Assembly: GCA_037974665.1 (NCBI GenBank)
Contig: CM075773.1
Location: 50,019,417-50,083,416, forward strand
DNA: 64,000 bases
Origin: Ehretia macrophylla
Taxonomy: Eukaryota > Streptophyta > Magnoliopsida > Boraginales > Ehretiaceae
Direction: 5' to 3'
Shown here: piece by piece, positions 23,201 through 37,492 of the stretch
How positions within the stretch are numbered: position 1 is the stretch's first letter
How the letters are laid out: each line of letters opens with the position of its first letter
Position numbers and translations under genes: made by a program
Notes under the pieces: generated by a model
What the model was told of the DNA's origin: nothing
Database searches by the model: none
Seen by the model: the letters and a program-made list of their open reading frames with translations, nothing else

Positions 23201-26200
23201 CTATGAAGATTATATGGTGACATGTAACTTCCATCCCCACCAAAAATTATGCACATAGGGAATCGGTTCTGTATGCTTGCTACGATGTCTAAACGCTTTT
23301 CATCTCCACCAAGGAAGAAATCAATGTAAGCAACCATCAAGTCAGGTGTTGCTCCAACCTGGAAGACAGTTGTGCTTAGATGATAAATGAGACAGTAAAT
23401 TTATTGATCAAGAATATGGCAATACAGTTAATCTATCCAGAAGATATTGTCGAAATAAAATGATCACGACATGCAGCACCGACATGGGAAGAAAGAAGCC
23501 TACAGACTCCAGCAATAAAGGTAAACAAACCTAACCTTCATTCCTTTGTATAAAGCACGTGATCGGCAAGAGCGTAGACAAGAATGGTCATACTCAGACT
23601 TTACATACTCCTGAAGGCGATGAATTTTTTTTCTTCTGCGCCATTGTTTCCATGACCAGGCACAAGGATATGCAAGCACTGAAAGTATGCTATGTACTGA
23701 TCCTTCCCACCAATCATATGAAGCAACAGAATTAAACTCGTCGATGAATCTGTTAAAAGCATCTTCATACCTGCAGTTTATAATAATTTGCAAACCAAAT
23801 AATCAGTAAATACATGTTTTTGGAAAAGCAGATAACTATTAAACGTCGGTATCTGAGGGACCGGACAGAGAAAAGTTAATCTAATGCACCCGTGGCTACA
23901 TCATCGAGAAATAGAAGCAAACATGTCTCACAGAGACAACATGTAAAAAATAGTTTTCCATGAATGCAATTATAGATGGATGTTTGACATGCTGAATAGC
24001 CGATAAAGACAGACGTATAAAGTGACTAACATTAAGAAAGTTTATGACTTAACTGTTACTGAGGGCAATAAAAAAACTTTAAGGCCTCCTCATCTTTGTG
24101 CAGTTACATAGAAGTTATCAAAGGTAATATGATAACTTACACAATCTCAATAATTGCATTAGGGGGTGAATAAGGAAGATGCCATGGTTCTCTGAAGGTA
24201 TTGGGGCCCATAAAGTACATTCTGTGAACATGGCTTTGAGTTTCTTCAGCTCTGGTACCTCGGACCTAGCAATATTGCAGATTAACAGACAGACGTCAAA
24301 GCTTACAGTAATTTGGTCATACGAATTTTATCTGCATTTAACTATGTGAAAAGTAGGGTATTTAACCAATATTTGCATACCTCAGACAAAGAAAGTAGAT
24401 GAGGGAAGTGATGATGACTATGGTGTTCAATCGAATTTGTAGTGTGATGGAAACATTCTGGCCCAATCAATTTAATTCTCAGAGTACTTAATACCAAAGC
24501 TAGCAGCACAACAATGCATGACAATAATAATGAGAAAGGCCAAGGGCCTCCGAAAGTATATATCAACTCCTCAAAAGGGGTAAAGCATTTTGGCATTCTA
24601 TATTTGTCAGACACACATTTGTACGGACATGATGACCGGGTGACTCCACCTGCAGAAATCGGGGCATAGATGTGAAACTGTGGCAGAATAACAAATCAGG
24701 AGGTAGGGTATAGGATGAAGAAATGCTCTTAGATAACTTTAGAATACACGCTTTCCCTTTACCTCTAACATAAACGAATTTAGCACGACCAGGAAGGAGC
24801 TCAAGAGAACAAGGTATGCAGAGGTTGGGATCCGATCCTTCAACATCCTTGTATGTCCCAACAGGGCACTCCTGTATGTGTATTCCATTGACCAAAAAAA
24901 GTTGTAGCTCAATAGACAGAATGATGTTCAAACACGCCTTGCAGCAAATATGCCACATACACTTAAATAAAGCAAAACAAAAGAGCAGCAAATTACAAGT
25001 GAACTAAGACACAAAGATATGACTATTTACATCAGATACTTGTTTGACATATACAGGCAGCAATATGTAGACTATCACAAAAACTGGTTTAACCATGACG
25101 CAAATACGTGGACTATCAGAAAGTAGTTTAATCATGAGAAACCATCTGTTGCAAAAGTTAGGTTGCCAAGTCATAATAATGGAACGTCATAGTTGAATAA
25201 ATTGGGCTTCGTTTTCTGTTGAAGGGCTGATAACTGACCAAGCAACTACGGAAATACAGCATTCAAGGTTATACATTCTTTTTTGTCTAAACTACTGATA
25301 TGAATTGGTGCAGATAATCCATCATGTAGCATTCACAGGGACATATATTGTAGAATAAATAAAGCCACAGATATTAGTTAGCTAATAGTTCATAAAATTA
25401 AGAGAACTTCAGCATAAAATTACGTCTATTAATGTTTAACCAATTGTTACACCAAAGAAGGGGAATTCCAAAAAAACAAAAAACACTAACTGCTCACACC
25501 TGGATGTTATGGAAGGAAAAAGTTTGTTTTGCCCAGTTATATGGCACTGTGAATGTGATAATCGTGCCAACAAATTAAAAAGAAATAGTTGAATTAAAGC
25601 ATCAGAATAACAAAGAAAACAGACATACTGTACAGAATGTGCCATACAGGCCTTTAGGGCAATTCTTCCCTGTAACTGTACCCTCCTCTCCATGAAGACC
25701 ATCTCCATTTCCAGCACCTCCACTGTTAGAAACAAAAGACGAGAAATATGCTGTTAAAAGACAAGACTATTATGCAAAAGAGGCCCAAAGTTCATTCGAC
25801 CAACCTATTAAAGCAACGAACATTCACATGTTACAAATTCACCATGAAGTTTGTGGCATTGCAAACTAAAGATTGCAAGTAGGAAAGGCAGATGCTGCCT
25901 ATGAATAATGAAGGAACACCTGGCAAAACTTCTCTATGACATTGGGGCTACATGAGACAGGATTCATATCTAGAAGCACATCAGATTCAAACGGTTCATA
26001 CCAAAACAGGACATAAGAAGAGAAGTGAAGGAAAACATGAAGAGTAATTAAATGCTGACATAATAGTTTTTTAACAAGATAACATAGGATGCAATGACAA
26101 ATGAGCGCAACACAAGAATCTGATTGCAACTTTATCTTCATTTACGGATTATATACAACTGCAGCTGGCAACAAAATATTTTTCCTATGAAAGGACAAAT

Positions 26201-29200
26201 CAGTCACTAAATAAACTTAAGATAGAAGGTAGCAGCACTAATATTTGTAACTTCATTATTACTCATGGAATAACAAAGGACCAATATCTAGAGAACTCAC
26301 CTAGTGGGATAAGGTTTGGTTTGATTTATTTTAAAAGTTCAATTCCAGATAAACTATTACATAAATCATAACTAACTTACTACCATTTTCTAGTATGGAT
26401 ATATCCAACTGTAATCATGCTCCAGTCTTGAATTTAGAGCATATAGCATACCTATTATTGATGGTACCGTTAATAGTTGCAAGAGGAACATACTCATCAC
26501 CCACAGCTATATTTGACCAGTGAAAATGTACTCTTCCACCTCCGCCGCCACCGCCACCTTGTGGTCCTCCACATCCTCCAACAACTGTTAAAGAGGAGTT
26601 TCCACTTGCAAGGGAAAGTGTTTGTAAGAAGAGGAGAATTGTCCCACCAGAACCTCCACCAATCCCACCTATCACAGAATTGTAGCTGTTTCTTGCTGCT
26701 TTGTGACAGCTTTGGCCATCAGCCTTCACAGATCCATAAATTTCAACTCTAAAAAGTGGCCACTGGCGGGAGCCGAGCACTAGGAAATGTCATAGCGAAG
26801 CACCAAAAACTGGTAAATATACTAGAATTATAACATACAACATTAGAAGTAATTGAGATAAAAGCATATAAAAGGTTAAACTATAGTGTCCAATCATTTC
26901 TTGGCTCCTAATAGACCTTCAGGGAGTAAGCCATATAGAAAGGATCAACAGGTCAACGAGTATACCATACTTTAAACTACATAATTCTTAATCAGTAAGG
27001 AGAATATAATATGTTTCCATTGTAAACCATGAATAATTTTGTTTTACTATCATTAGAACAATATTCATTTAGACATCATTTCTGCACAAAGCTTAAGTAA
27101 ATGCAAAATTGTAGAGAACTAGAGAAGTTCAACTTGGATATTATATTATTATACAGCCAGACAATTTTTTTACTATCTTCAGTCCATCTAGCAATAGAGA
27201 TGCAGGAATAAAAAATCTAGCAGTAACCCTTAACATACACATACTGCACAACAAGGGCAGTCAGATGTTGGATGTGTGTGTTCCGAGAAACCCCAAGTAA
27301 AGGCTAGTTGGCTACACTATCCAGGATTCAGATTCATGCGTAACAAATCTTGAAATTTACAGTGGCAAAACTTTCAGAATCCAAATGCAAATCCATTTGT
27401 ACAAGATAGTTTCTTTTAGAAAAACTTTATTGATGATCACTACTATCTGTCACAGTACCTGATAAGTTAACATCTCTGCATATACCACAAGTAATCATGC
27501 CAAACCATATAACTTAGAAAGTTTCATATCTGAACTGAATTAAGTGAACTCAGATTCAAATCCACAAAGATGGATCGAAAAATAAAATCACACCTAAAAT
27601 AAGAAACGGAAGGTCCAAGTACTTCAGTCTAAGTTCTAAAAACAGATAACTCATTTGATATGCTTACCAATTATTCCCCCTCCGGCCACATCTACAGACG
27701 ACTGATTAGGACCCTGAGTTCCACTTCCCAACTCGCAGGGAAGATCAGCATTACCATATTTTTGACCGCCCTGACTCACCCTCCCATTGTAAAATCCAGC
27801 ACCCCCTTTTCCTCCGTGTCCAGCACCACCACCTGCACCATTTGAATAATTTCCCCAACCAAGACCCTTTCTGCAACCTGGAAAACTCACTAAGTGAGAA
27901 CCATCTAGACCATTTCATAGAAAGCTCAGCATAGAAGAAAGGATGGAGTCCTTCAATGTGAATTTTAAGGATTACATGACATACTAGCACCCCTTGCGGC
28001 TCCTTTGTCAAAGAGAAATTAAAGAAACATATGAAACAGCATCGATTAGAGAAAGCATAGAGCACCTAGAGTGTATTACCTAATTCAGATGTAGTTACTG
28101 TGCCATCAGAATCTACAATGACCGTCCTCGCCCTGTGAATGTGAATGATACTTCCCTTAATAATGCCATTAACAAATATGTCCTCCACACGACAAATCTG
28201 CAAAAAGTCAAGACCATGAGAAGTTCAATAAGAGCAATCAATGGGTAATATATAATTTCTTGGGAGATGCACCAAAGGGCAAGAACGTGAATGCTTCATG
28301 GACATTTATCTTTTGGAAATTCTTAAAAATCTTACACATTAAAAAAGTACAGAAAGAACGCACATGAAGTAAATTGTGAGATACTCATTGCAAGTGTCAT
28401 TAAGTACCATGACGCATTAGAGAAGCCAGATCTACTTAATTGTTTGCCTCTATTTGACAATCCTCCAGATCCAAAAAAATTCCAATTCTTTTTGCTTACG
28501 TGGTCTAATGTCGGATTGAATAGAAGCCAGTAGGCTAGCTAGACCATTATACACGCAAAGCAGAAAATATGCCCAAATTTTGAATATTATTTTTCGATTT
28601 TACCCACTGAAATTTACAAAGGAAGAAGAAAGAAAAAAGTTGACCTTTGAACATTATATAAAATGTAGAAAAATTCTCTGATACCATTTTGTAGTATCTT
28701 TGAATAACAACTGAAAATTGCTGTGATGCGGCCAATGATCTCAAGGCCCCTCACTTCAATTAATCCCAGAGTTGGAAAACTATATCCCAGAAATTAGTAA
28801 TGATATCAAATAACTAGATTAGAAAAAAAGTTCCCACTTCAAACTTGATAGTGCGGTTAACTTGATAGGAGCAAGGCGTATCATAGGCATAAGCAGATAA
28901 AAGTCTGTCTTACTTGAAGCGAAAAGGAAAGTGTATAATTGACATGGCAATCGTCAGGTGGGGTTATCAAATCCATTGGGCAGGTTGAGCTCTCACAAAG
29001 TGATTTGGTCACCCTATTTGGAAGGTAGAAAACTTTATTAACTTTGCAAACGATAAAAGAAAAAAAAAGTAAAGAAAAAACCAAATGAATGCAACAGTAA
29101 GCAATGCTAGGAGATGATGCAAATATTTACTCACATGCTTCTACTGTCGTCATCATCTAATGGAGCTTGAAGTAAAGATCCTGGGCCGACCTGATAAATG

Positions 29201-32200
29201 CAAAGAATTGTGAATTAACTAGACAGGACTTCATGAAATCATACTGAAGAGTTGCAGAGAAATTACAAGAATTAGAAACTATGTTGAATCAAGAAATAGT
29301 TGACAGTCCAAATGCTAAATGTGTGCTTGTAACAACAGTGCATTGTACACATTTACTAAAGATTGAAATTAGACGAAGTCCCAGATGCAGTTTCTGGTCC
29401 AATAAGAGTTTTAGCTGTGGCACATGTAAGCAATAGCCAAAACTTAATATGGATTTAAAACAAATATAACCTACTAGCAGCTCACAGAGATAAACGCTTG
29501 TGTTGAAATGGTTGTACCAAAGCGCTGTAAGCTAAGGACTGGCACTCTAGCATATTTTTGTTCTTTCAAACTTTGAAGAAACTAATCCTGTCTTGCGTGA
29601 AGCAATCTTAACTAACCAACGCACAGCAGCACAGAATAAGACGATAATGCAATACAACTTTTATGGTAAATTTATGCTCCAGGAGAGTAAAGACACAAGT
29701 CCAGTGAAGCAACCTTCTAATACGTCATAGTAACTGTATGATGAGCACATAACTAAGATATAATTATTATGTTGACTAAATAAGTCCACATTATGTACAG
29801 AGGCATGGATTTGTATTGCAAAAGCAGCACTATTGGCACTATAGAGTCATACAAAATTTCTGAGAGCGATAATTTGACCATCAAGCAAGACCATAATTAC
29901 AAAATTGCAAAGAACCCAATGTTACAGGATAACTTAACCTTAATAAGATCAAAATCTTACAGTAATATTATAAAATAGTGACAGGGAAAGTCTTTGGCCT
30001 TTGATTGCATCACCCTGACCAGTTAGTTGGAGAAGTCCCTGACCATATAGAGCCAGGTTTGCATTTGAACTAATGACAGAATTGTCCTGAAAAGGAGAAG
30101 CAGGTAAAATTTTCATAAGATAATCACGATTATGATGAATAACATAATTTTAGAATATAATTTGCAGGCTTCAGAATGACAACCTTTAATACCACGAGAT
30201 TCCTGACTTCGAGGACAGAGGTGGTAACAACAGTACTTCCACCATCATCGACTTGGATTTGGGAGTTCAGCATTAGTAACATTTTGACAGCCATCCTCAA
30301 TGCGCCAAAAACCTTCATCAACAGGACCGAGAATGAGGAAAAAGCTATATTAAATCCTAGGTAGAAGATTAAAAGCTATATTAGATCCTAGGTAGAGCAT
30401 TTACATAATTTATAGAATTTCAAATATGTACAAGGAATAGTATCGGGAAAGAGAACAAAAGGTGATTTATAAGCATGTTGACTGTTAATACAAGAAAGCC
30501 AATAGTTACATAAGTTTGAAAATTAGCCACATATTCAAATTATAAGCTACTTAACAGAGTAGCTATAACTGGACTCACTAGAAAAACTTTAATATTATTC
30601 TGCACTAAATACACACTCGTGTTGAGCTTACTAGTAACATCTTTTTTCCACAGTTTTTCAGATCAAGTTTAGTTAGTACTAAAGTTGACAATTAAGCTAA
30701 CATTGCATACTAGAGATTGATTACACACCACACTCAAGCAAAAAGTCCTCGACCTAAAGTTCTGGCTTGTAGAGTGACATACACAACTTTTTCACATTCA
30801 ACAGCATGCAAAGCCATATTTCATTTGCTTCACATTTGGTACATTCCGTATTCATGGCAATAATAAGCAATTTAGTGGGTCTTTGAGGACATTCAACTTC
30901 AAACAAAAACACACCAAAATCTGGTTAAGATCAACACTTAGTTACTAATCCATTTAAAGCCATGCAGCCTCATTTTTCTTTTCAAAAGACTCCAGTGCTT
31001 TGTGGGGCAAACGACCAACATGCCTCAAGTTCACTGTACAAGACAAATGAAGCGGGAGACTATCACCTTTTAACCTCTAACTGCAATTTGCAACACTTCC
31101 TTTTAATATAGGCCTCCTCTACTACTCAAATTTTGCATAGAAGTAAGATGCAATCGAATAATTCCTTAATTGAGAAGCTCGCCCTCCAAAAGAAAAGGAA
31201 AAGGAGCTTAAACCGAAAAGTTAAGGCAAATATATGATTAGGTTCCATTCAATCTCAAATGGTCAATCAGGCTCAATAAGTTAAGTGAACCGAGAGCCAA
31301 CGATCAAGATGCCAAGTAGAAGGGGCTCAGTTTGCTTTGGGTTACTAGATAGGTATTCTATTTGACCTCATGTTCAAAGATAAGAATAATCTTTCGTAGC
31401 GAAATGTACAAAAACTGAAACTAATAATTACAACAATTACATTTACAATTTATGCAGCAAATATATCTTAGGTATTTAAATATGCATTATGAACAAGCAT
31501 ACTTTTTTTATATACATATATTTTGATGTTTTTAGTGGTTACAGGCCCTAAACAACTAAAACTATGCTCATCAAGGGTACAGGCAAAACATAAAGAAATT
31601 ATAACCAACATCATTAAAGCAAGCCAAGGTGCAAATCTACTCTTATACGCATCTAGTTCCTCGATCAAGAAAACCCAAAAAGTTTTATCTTGATTAGGAA
31701 AAAATTAAAACTGAACCTTGTACCTTTATGATAGAACTACTCATTAGGAGTTCCTCGGCAACAAGCTCGAATTCAGAGACTGGAAAGTCAGACAGCCCGA
31801 AAATAATGCTGCTTCCACAAAGTAGACTAATTTGGCCTCTCACCTTCAGAAAGAAATTTTAAACTGATCATCAAGATGATATTTACAGATGCAAAATGCA
31901 ATATGATAACGACAATCATGTAACTGGTTTACTAAGAAATTTGGTAGTCTGAATAACAAGTTTGGAGCAATATCAGGAAGCAAAAAGAAAGGAACAATCC
32001 CATTGGTGGAGAAAACTGACAAATATATAGGAGAAAGATATGAATATATGGAATCTGAAACGGCAACACTGCGGTGATTATTATAAGTAATAGGTCATAT
32101 GGATTTGAACTATTTGCTAAATGTATATACAATCAAATTGCGGTATCTGATATTCTTCTACTCTGTTCTCTAGGGTGAAATTTTGAGTTTACTGATCTTG

Positions 32201-35200
32201 TTACTCTATTATCAAAGCCTCGAGTCACTCAGGCATGCCTGGTGATGATCATTTATTCTTTTTGTTTGGCCAACATTTCTCGAAACTTGTTACCAGATTT
32301 ATGTATCCTGGACGGAATGATTCCAAAAACTGAAGAAACGTGTCCTTTCTGAGGGCCTATAGGGGGTATATGTCACTAATAATGGACATGAATTCACTTA
32401 TGTAACAAATTTTGACAAATAGGAAAAAAGATTAAGTGATAACTCTGGAGAAATTAATATCATTTCAAGGTTCTTGCTTCTGATTGTTAAACAGGAAGAT
32501 GCATAGATAAATGGCTGTCCCAAGTGCAGCCAAATATGATTATTTAGTTAACAAGTAGTGATGGCACTAATAATGTTCTCTTTCTAGAGTATTGATCGAA
32601 CTGAGCTCTACAACTATGTATAAATGAATCCAATGAGATAATTTATTTGTTTTCTTCTTTTGATTTAGTATTGATCCATAAGATATGTCTGGGAGAATAT
32701 TTGAGTATAAGAAGAGAGATATTCTCTTCAAACATTTTTCAGACAATATAGACTTGGCATGCCAGTATTCATCATTTCATGTATAGTCTCCTATGTATAG
32801 TCACAAATAGATAGTGCAGTATAGTCTCGTATGTATATATTTGCAAAGGTACATATAAATTAAAAGAATGTTATTGAGGACCTGAACTCTTGTCCAAAGC
32901 AGAGGTACTAATACTTTCGCATTGTTCTCCACATAAACATTTGTCCAAAGGGGGCTAGTAGAAAAATCCAGCAAAGGAGTTTCGGTTTCCGTTGTTATAT
33001 TGTCATTGCCAACTCGTAAACTCAGTACAGATGCATCAAAGTAAGTACCTGCTGCTCCACCATTCCATGGGCAACCAATACTCACCCCACCTGCCATAGA
33101 AAAAAAATGGAAAGGAAAACCATCAGAAAGCTCGAGCATATCAAAGCTCTGTAAACCTTAACACAGAACATGGCATTACATTCTAAAACCAATTGGAATG
33201 AGATGGAGTAGCCCAGGATCGTAATTGTTACCAGATTTATGATTAGAGACAACACATAAAGTTATATACTTGACCAAGCTATTGAGCATCATTTGTTCAA
33301 TGCTAATTTACCACAGCTGAGCAGCTTTGACATTAAATAACATTCCACAAGCATCAATCACCAACATGATTCCAGGAGAGGGAGAGAGTAGACGAAACAT
33401 ATTTTTTTGTAGGACTCCTGCAGTATGTCAGGACTTAAGCAGACTACTATAAACATCTAATTTTAGTTCTGCTGGTCTTGCTTAGACTTCATCTTTTGTG
33501 GCATACACTAAAATCTGATGATTACATAAGTGGCTGCTTGCTCAACCAAATTTCAAAATCACTAACTCGAGGGTTTACAAAAGCATTTGGCGAAAACCCT
33601 CCTGTCTAATTGTAAAGTATCTGAATAATATGTCATAGAAGCTTGAGTCCAGCTACTACTTATCAAATTTAAATAGTGAGACATGTTGCACTGAATCTAA
33701 TTTAACTGATAGTAAGCTTAGTTATCTGTCTCTCTGCTGGAAAAAATTGAGGAACATAGGTGCAAAATAAGACAGATTCTTAATTGAGCAATTTTCTAAA
33801 GGTTTTATGGCAAGACAGATTTGATCAATTCTTTTCAACCAAAGGAATTTCTTCCTAGTGATTAAGCGATTGTGGGAGGTCATACATGTCTTTCTTTGTC
33901 ATCTGAAATAGATGGGGCTACATAACCAACTCAACATACTAAGTGAGTAGTAAGCCATAATCAGATTATGTTTTACGTCAAACAGTGTCAATAAAGTTTG
34001 CGAAAATGATACTCCAATAAATTACACATATTTAGTTCAGTAGAGACTATATATTGCATGCTGAATGAATTCAATCATTTAATTATGTAAACATTTCCTG
34101 TCAGGAGCATCTCCATTTGACTAAGAACTATATGTCTTTACAAGGTCCAATTCATTACAAAGTACTCTTTGAGAAATTCTCGTACCACAGAGACATCACC
34201 AAGTTAAAACAGAAAACTAATTCAATCATAGACATAGGGGATGTCAACTATTAAATTGATATTCATAGCTTGGCAAGGGAAAAATACTTGGGGTCAGTTG
34301 TGAGTTCTAATCTTAAGGCAAAAACCTCTCCACAGGCTCCATTATAGGTGATACCTTCAAAATGCTCATGATGCTAAGAAATAAAATTTGTAACGGGTGG
34401 GTCAAAATGGTGGTATGACAATAATCATACCAAAAGTTCTTTTCTTCCCTTACTTTCTCATAATATTATACTGGGTTAATCATGAGACTTGTAATTAATG
34501 GACCTGTCATGCTTCCTATAACAACTTACACTTAATTGCACCATAAGTTCAATGATAGTATTTCCATTTGTTAAAAATAATAAATAATATAATAAACCCC
34601 TCTCAAACATCTTAAATTTTTAGATGAAGTGGCCACTTAATATGGTATCAGAGCCTAGGTACCAAGAGGTCCTGGGTTCAAAACTCACAGTCACCCAAAA
34701 GAACATTAAAATTGTCCAAGTACAAGGCTCAAAAACTAAGCCCGCCTGCACTTGCAGGGGCGTGTTGAAGATAATAAATAATATAATAAACCCCTCTCTA
34801 ATAGCTTAAACTTTTAGATGAACACCATTCAATATTCTTACTCAATCATAACCATATATATTAATTGTGCTCATCTTGTTATAAATATAGTTCTTAGAAC
34901 CCTAAAGGTTTAGTTAATCTAACTGTTTGTGTTATATGGAAAGTGACGAACATTTGGATACATAGCAAAGCAGAAAGTATGTTTACATGTCATGATGGAC
35001 CTCATCTCTAGAAACTTAATGGAAAAACTCATCCTCAAACATGTTGTATTTATATTGTCATGGATGTCTATTGAGTCGTAAGACACCAGTAACACAAGAA
35101 CAAGCACATGATTTAGTTTATACTGCCAGAATGTCAGGAGAAAGTGTTCCAGCTTTTACTCGATAAAAGCACGAAAGTTAGAACAAAACTGGAACTCTTA

Positions 35201-37018
35201 CGCAAAGGAAAAAAAATGGCAAAAGAAATTGCAATTGCCACAAAAATGAAGCTTGTACTACAGACGGCCAGATACAGCTGCAATCAATACAAACCATGCA
35301 CAGTGACTTTCACATCTTCTTGTTTGCTGTAACAATTCAGCGAGATCCTTCCACCTCCACCTCCACCCCATCCCCTCCCGCCAGCTGCACTAATAATACC
35401 AAATCCCTTCCTATCCATTTTCACCACAAGGGATAGTTAGAATGCATAAAACTGGAAAGTAATTATTTCTTCTTTTACAATTAAAAAAGTAAATACAGAT
35501 CAGTATTTAAATTTGAAAGCCCATATCTTCACGAAATTATATGATGAACATGTGAGTTGTGACTCTGTGTGAGCATGCATTGTTATTTTAATCAGTGAGA
35601 GATGATAACACCAACAAAAGCCAAAATTTAACTTCATAACCATACTGCAATGAATTACATATTCATTCACAAATATGACTTCTCTTTCTCACGGATAATA
35701 GCCTTAGTTAAGGCCCCAACGGGCGGCCACCACTTATATGAAATAAAAGCATATACAAGTATAAAGAATCTACAGTGCATACAAAAAGAGAAAGAGAACA
35801 ATCTGGGGTGGGGAGGGTCATGGAAATGTTTATCAGCAATTGAAAGGGCCCAAATATATTTCGTAAGCTGGACTTCTAAAAGAAATGGATAGAGTTTGAA
35901 CTCCAGATTATTGAATATAGGACATCTGGATGCCGGCCATGTGTACTTTTTCTTTAGTTCCATTTATATATGCATCTATTTAGAAAGTAAGGAAGACTAC
36001 GCAGATACCCATAATCTACATACTATGCCAGCTTAGTAGGAATGGAAGTGAAGGACAAAAGACTATGGTCAAACAAATAAACCAAGCAGAGGGTAACTCA
36101 CAGCTTTTGAGCATGTATAACAATGCTTCCCCCAGAACCTCCTCCACCATCTGATCCTCCATCACCACCTTCTGCAGTTACAGATCCATTTAAATACAAA
36201 AGGTCCTTTACATCAAGCATAACACATCCACCTCCATTTCCTCCGCACTCATGCTCATCAGATGTGCCGCCACCTTTACTTCCATAAGCCCACGGATTAG
36301 CCAAAGTTGACCAGGAATAAACATCACCGCCCCAGTTGTTTGTCTCATTAGTTTTTAGACACGATGCCCCTCGGCCACCATGCCCCCCGCCGGCTCCATC
36401 ATAGCCAACCGGTATTCCACTACTCTGAGACGGCGGTAATCCACCCAAAGCTGTTGTATTTATAGAAGAATTAGGTTGCATGGTTAAATTGGCTGCAGCA
36501 AATACTACACTACCAGCAACTATAGCTGCATTTTGACCCACTTCAACATTGCCAGATAAATTGAAACTGATTGTACAGCCTTCAACTGGACAAATGATTG
36601 ATACATGAGAAAGTATCTCCAAGTTCCCAATACCAAACACATAAATATCAGAGTCTATATGCAGGTTCGAATTAAGCAAGCAGGTAGTATCAAATGATCC
36701 GACACCTTCCAGATCCTCACAAGAAACAAAAGACTTCGTCAATGAAGGCAGTGTAGGTTCATGACTGTCAGCAACGCTGCATCTTTCAGATCCATAACTT
36801 AAAAATGATTTCTCATGATGGGTTAATCCTTTTCCTAATTCGGTAGCCTCGTCCCTATGCAGCTCTAAACTTATAGATAGTACAGCAATGAGAAATTGTC
36901 CAGACAGAATGCACCAACAAAGGTAGCATCGGAATTGCACTGAACACATCACCTCGAACAAAGAAACAGAATTTATCAATGCCAGCACATGAATGTAAGC
37001 AATAACTCTAGTCACCAC
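20229..37018 (-). CDS. Large glycine-rich, cysteine-rich multi-pass membrane protein, 22 exons, 1474 aa
   Basis: Homologue of the plant family that includes Arabidopsis AT5G47020, AT5G11700 and AT4G32920, labelled glycine-rich or ephrin-receptor-like; the molecular function is not established. Exons in transcript order: 37018-36102, 35410-35295, 33090-32882, 31843-31724, 30312-30184, 30086-29961, 29190-29135, 29013-28914, 28197-28080, 27877-27668, 26779-26452, 25722-25629, 24871-24763, 24649-24381, 24265-24141, 23770-23536, 23358-23170, 23074-22791, 22100-21896, 21820-21581, 20831-20746, 20388-20229. The frame is open throughout. Residues up to about 910 look extracytoplasmic, with many N-glycosylation sequons and repeated Gly-rich patches (for example GGDGGSDGGGGSGGSIVI and [18 protein letters not shown]). 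Residues 831-862 form a GCC2/GCC3-like cysteine block (CPKGLYGTFC, ECPVGTY). Membrane segments are predicted at about 916-936, 1318-1362 and 1394-1406, with a weaker one near 1427-1440. The start may instead be Met24 (36949), which would put a signal-peptide-like stretch at the N-terminus and give 1451 aa. Confidence 0.92.
22516..22538. repeat. Homopolymeric G tract (G13-A-G9) in intron 18
   Basis: A run of 22 G interrupted by a single A on the plus strand, inside intron 18 of the glycine-rich gene (22101-22790). In the pre-mRNA it is a C run about 420 bases before exon 19. Such runs are prone to slippage and to assembly error. Confidence 0.9.
34569..34824 (+). mobile_element. TRIM (terminal-repeat retrotransposon in miniature), 256 bp, in intron 2
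   Basis: Two short LTRs (about 34569-34641 and 34763-34824) share AATAATAAATAATATAATAA, then ACCCCTCTC and TTTAGATGAA. Just inside the left LTR is TGGTATCAGAGC (34643-34654), an exact primer-binding site complementary to the 3' end of initiator tRNA-Met. Just before the right LTR is a purine-rich GCAGGGGCG. The outer ends are TG...CA, and a perfect 5-bp duplication CCATT flanks the element (34564-34568 and 34825-34829). No coding capacity remains, as expected for TRIMs. It lies antisense to the host gene within the intron 33091-35294. A second copy is at 42563-42820. Confidence 0.9.
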
Positions 37019-37173
37019 TCAGCCTTGCAGAGTCGATCAAGTAACACTGAGAACGTGAAATAGGTTTCCAATAGTGCTGCTTCAATACTCTGATACACTC
37101 AGCCTCATAGACTCAGTAACGTGACAATTTCTCGATAACTCAAGTTTTACAAGCCGCAAGCAATCAGCATATC

Positions 37174-37461
37174 CTGCAGTTCAAATCTTCTCCATCAAAA
37201 AATCAAAGTGTAACTTAAAAACATTGATCTCCAAATGGAGAAGCAACATCACAAAATCAGATCATTTGGCTACTAACAATACAATCTGTAACTAAATTTC
37301 GACAGTCAGCTTTAGAATTTTGAAGATACCTGTATAATAATGCAATATACAACTAATTAAGAAGAAAATATGATGCCAAGCTATTTAGACTACACACACA
37401 CACGCACAGATTATATATTTATAAACACACACAAATAGAGACAATACATACATACATATAC

Positions 37462-37492
<31 letters not shown>

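Noticed and set aside
31724-31843. Apparent frameshift in exon 4 of the glycine-rich gene
   Set aside because: On recounting the A run at 31800-31803 the exon is exactly 120 nt and in frame, so the gene is intact.
34643-34654. Primer-binding site taken as the start of a full-length LTR retrotransposon
   Set aside because: The second LTR follows about 110 bp later with no coding space between, so the element is a TRIM.
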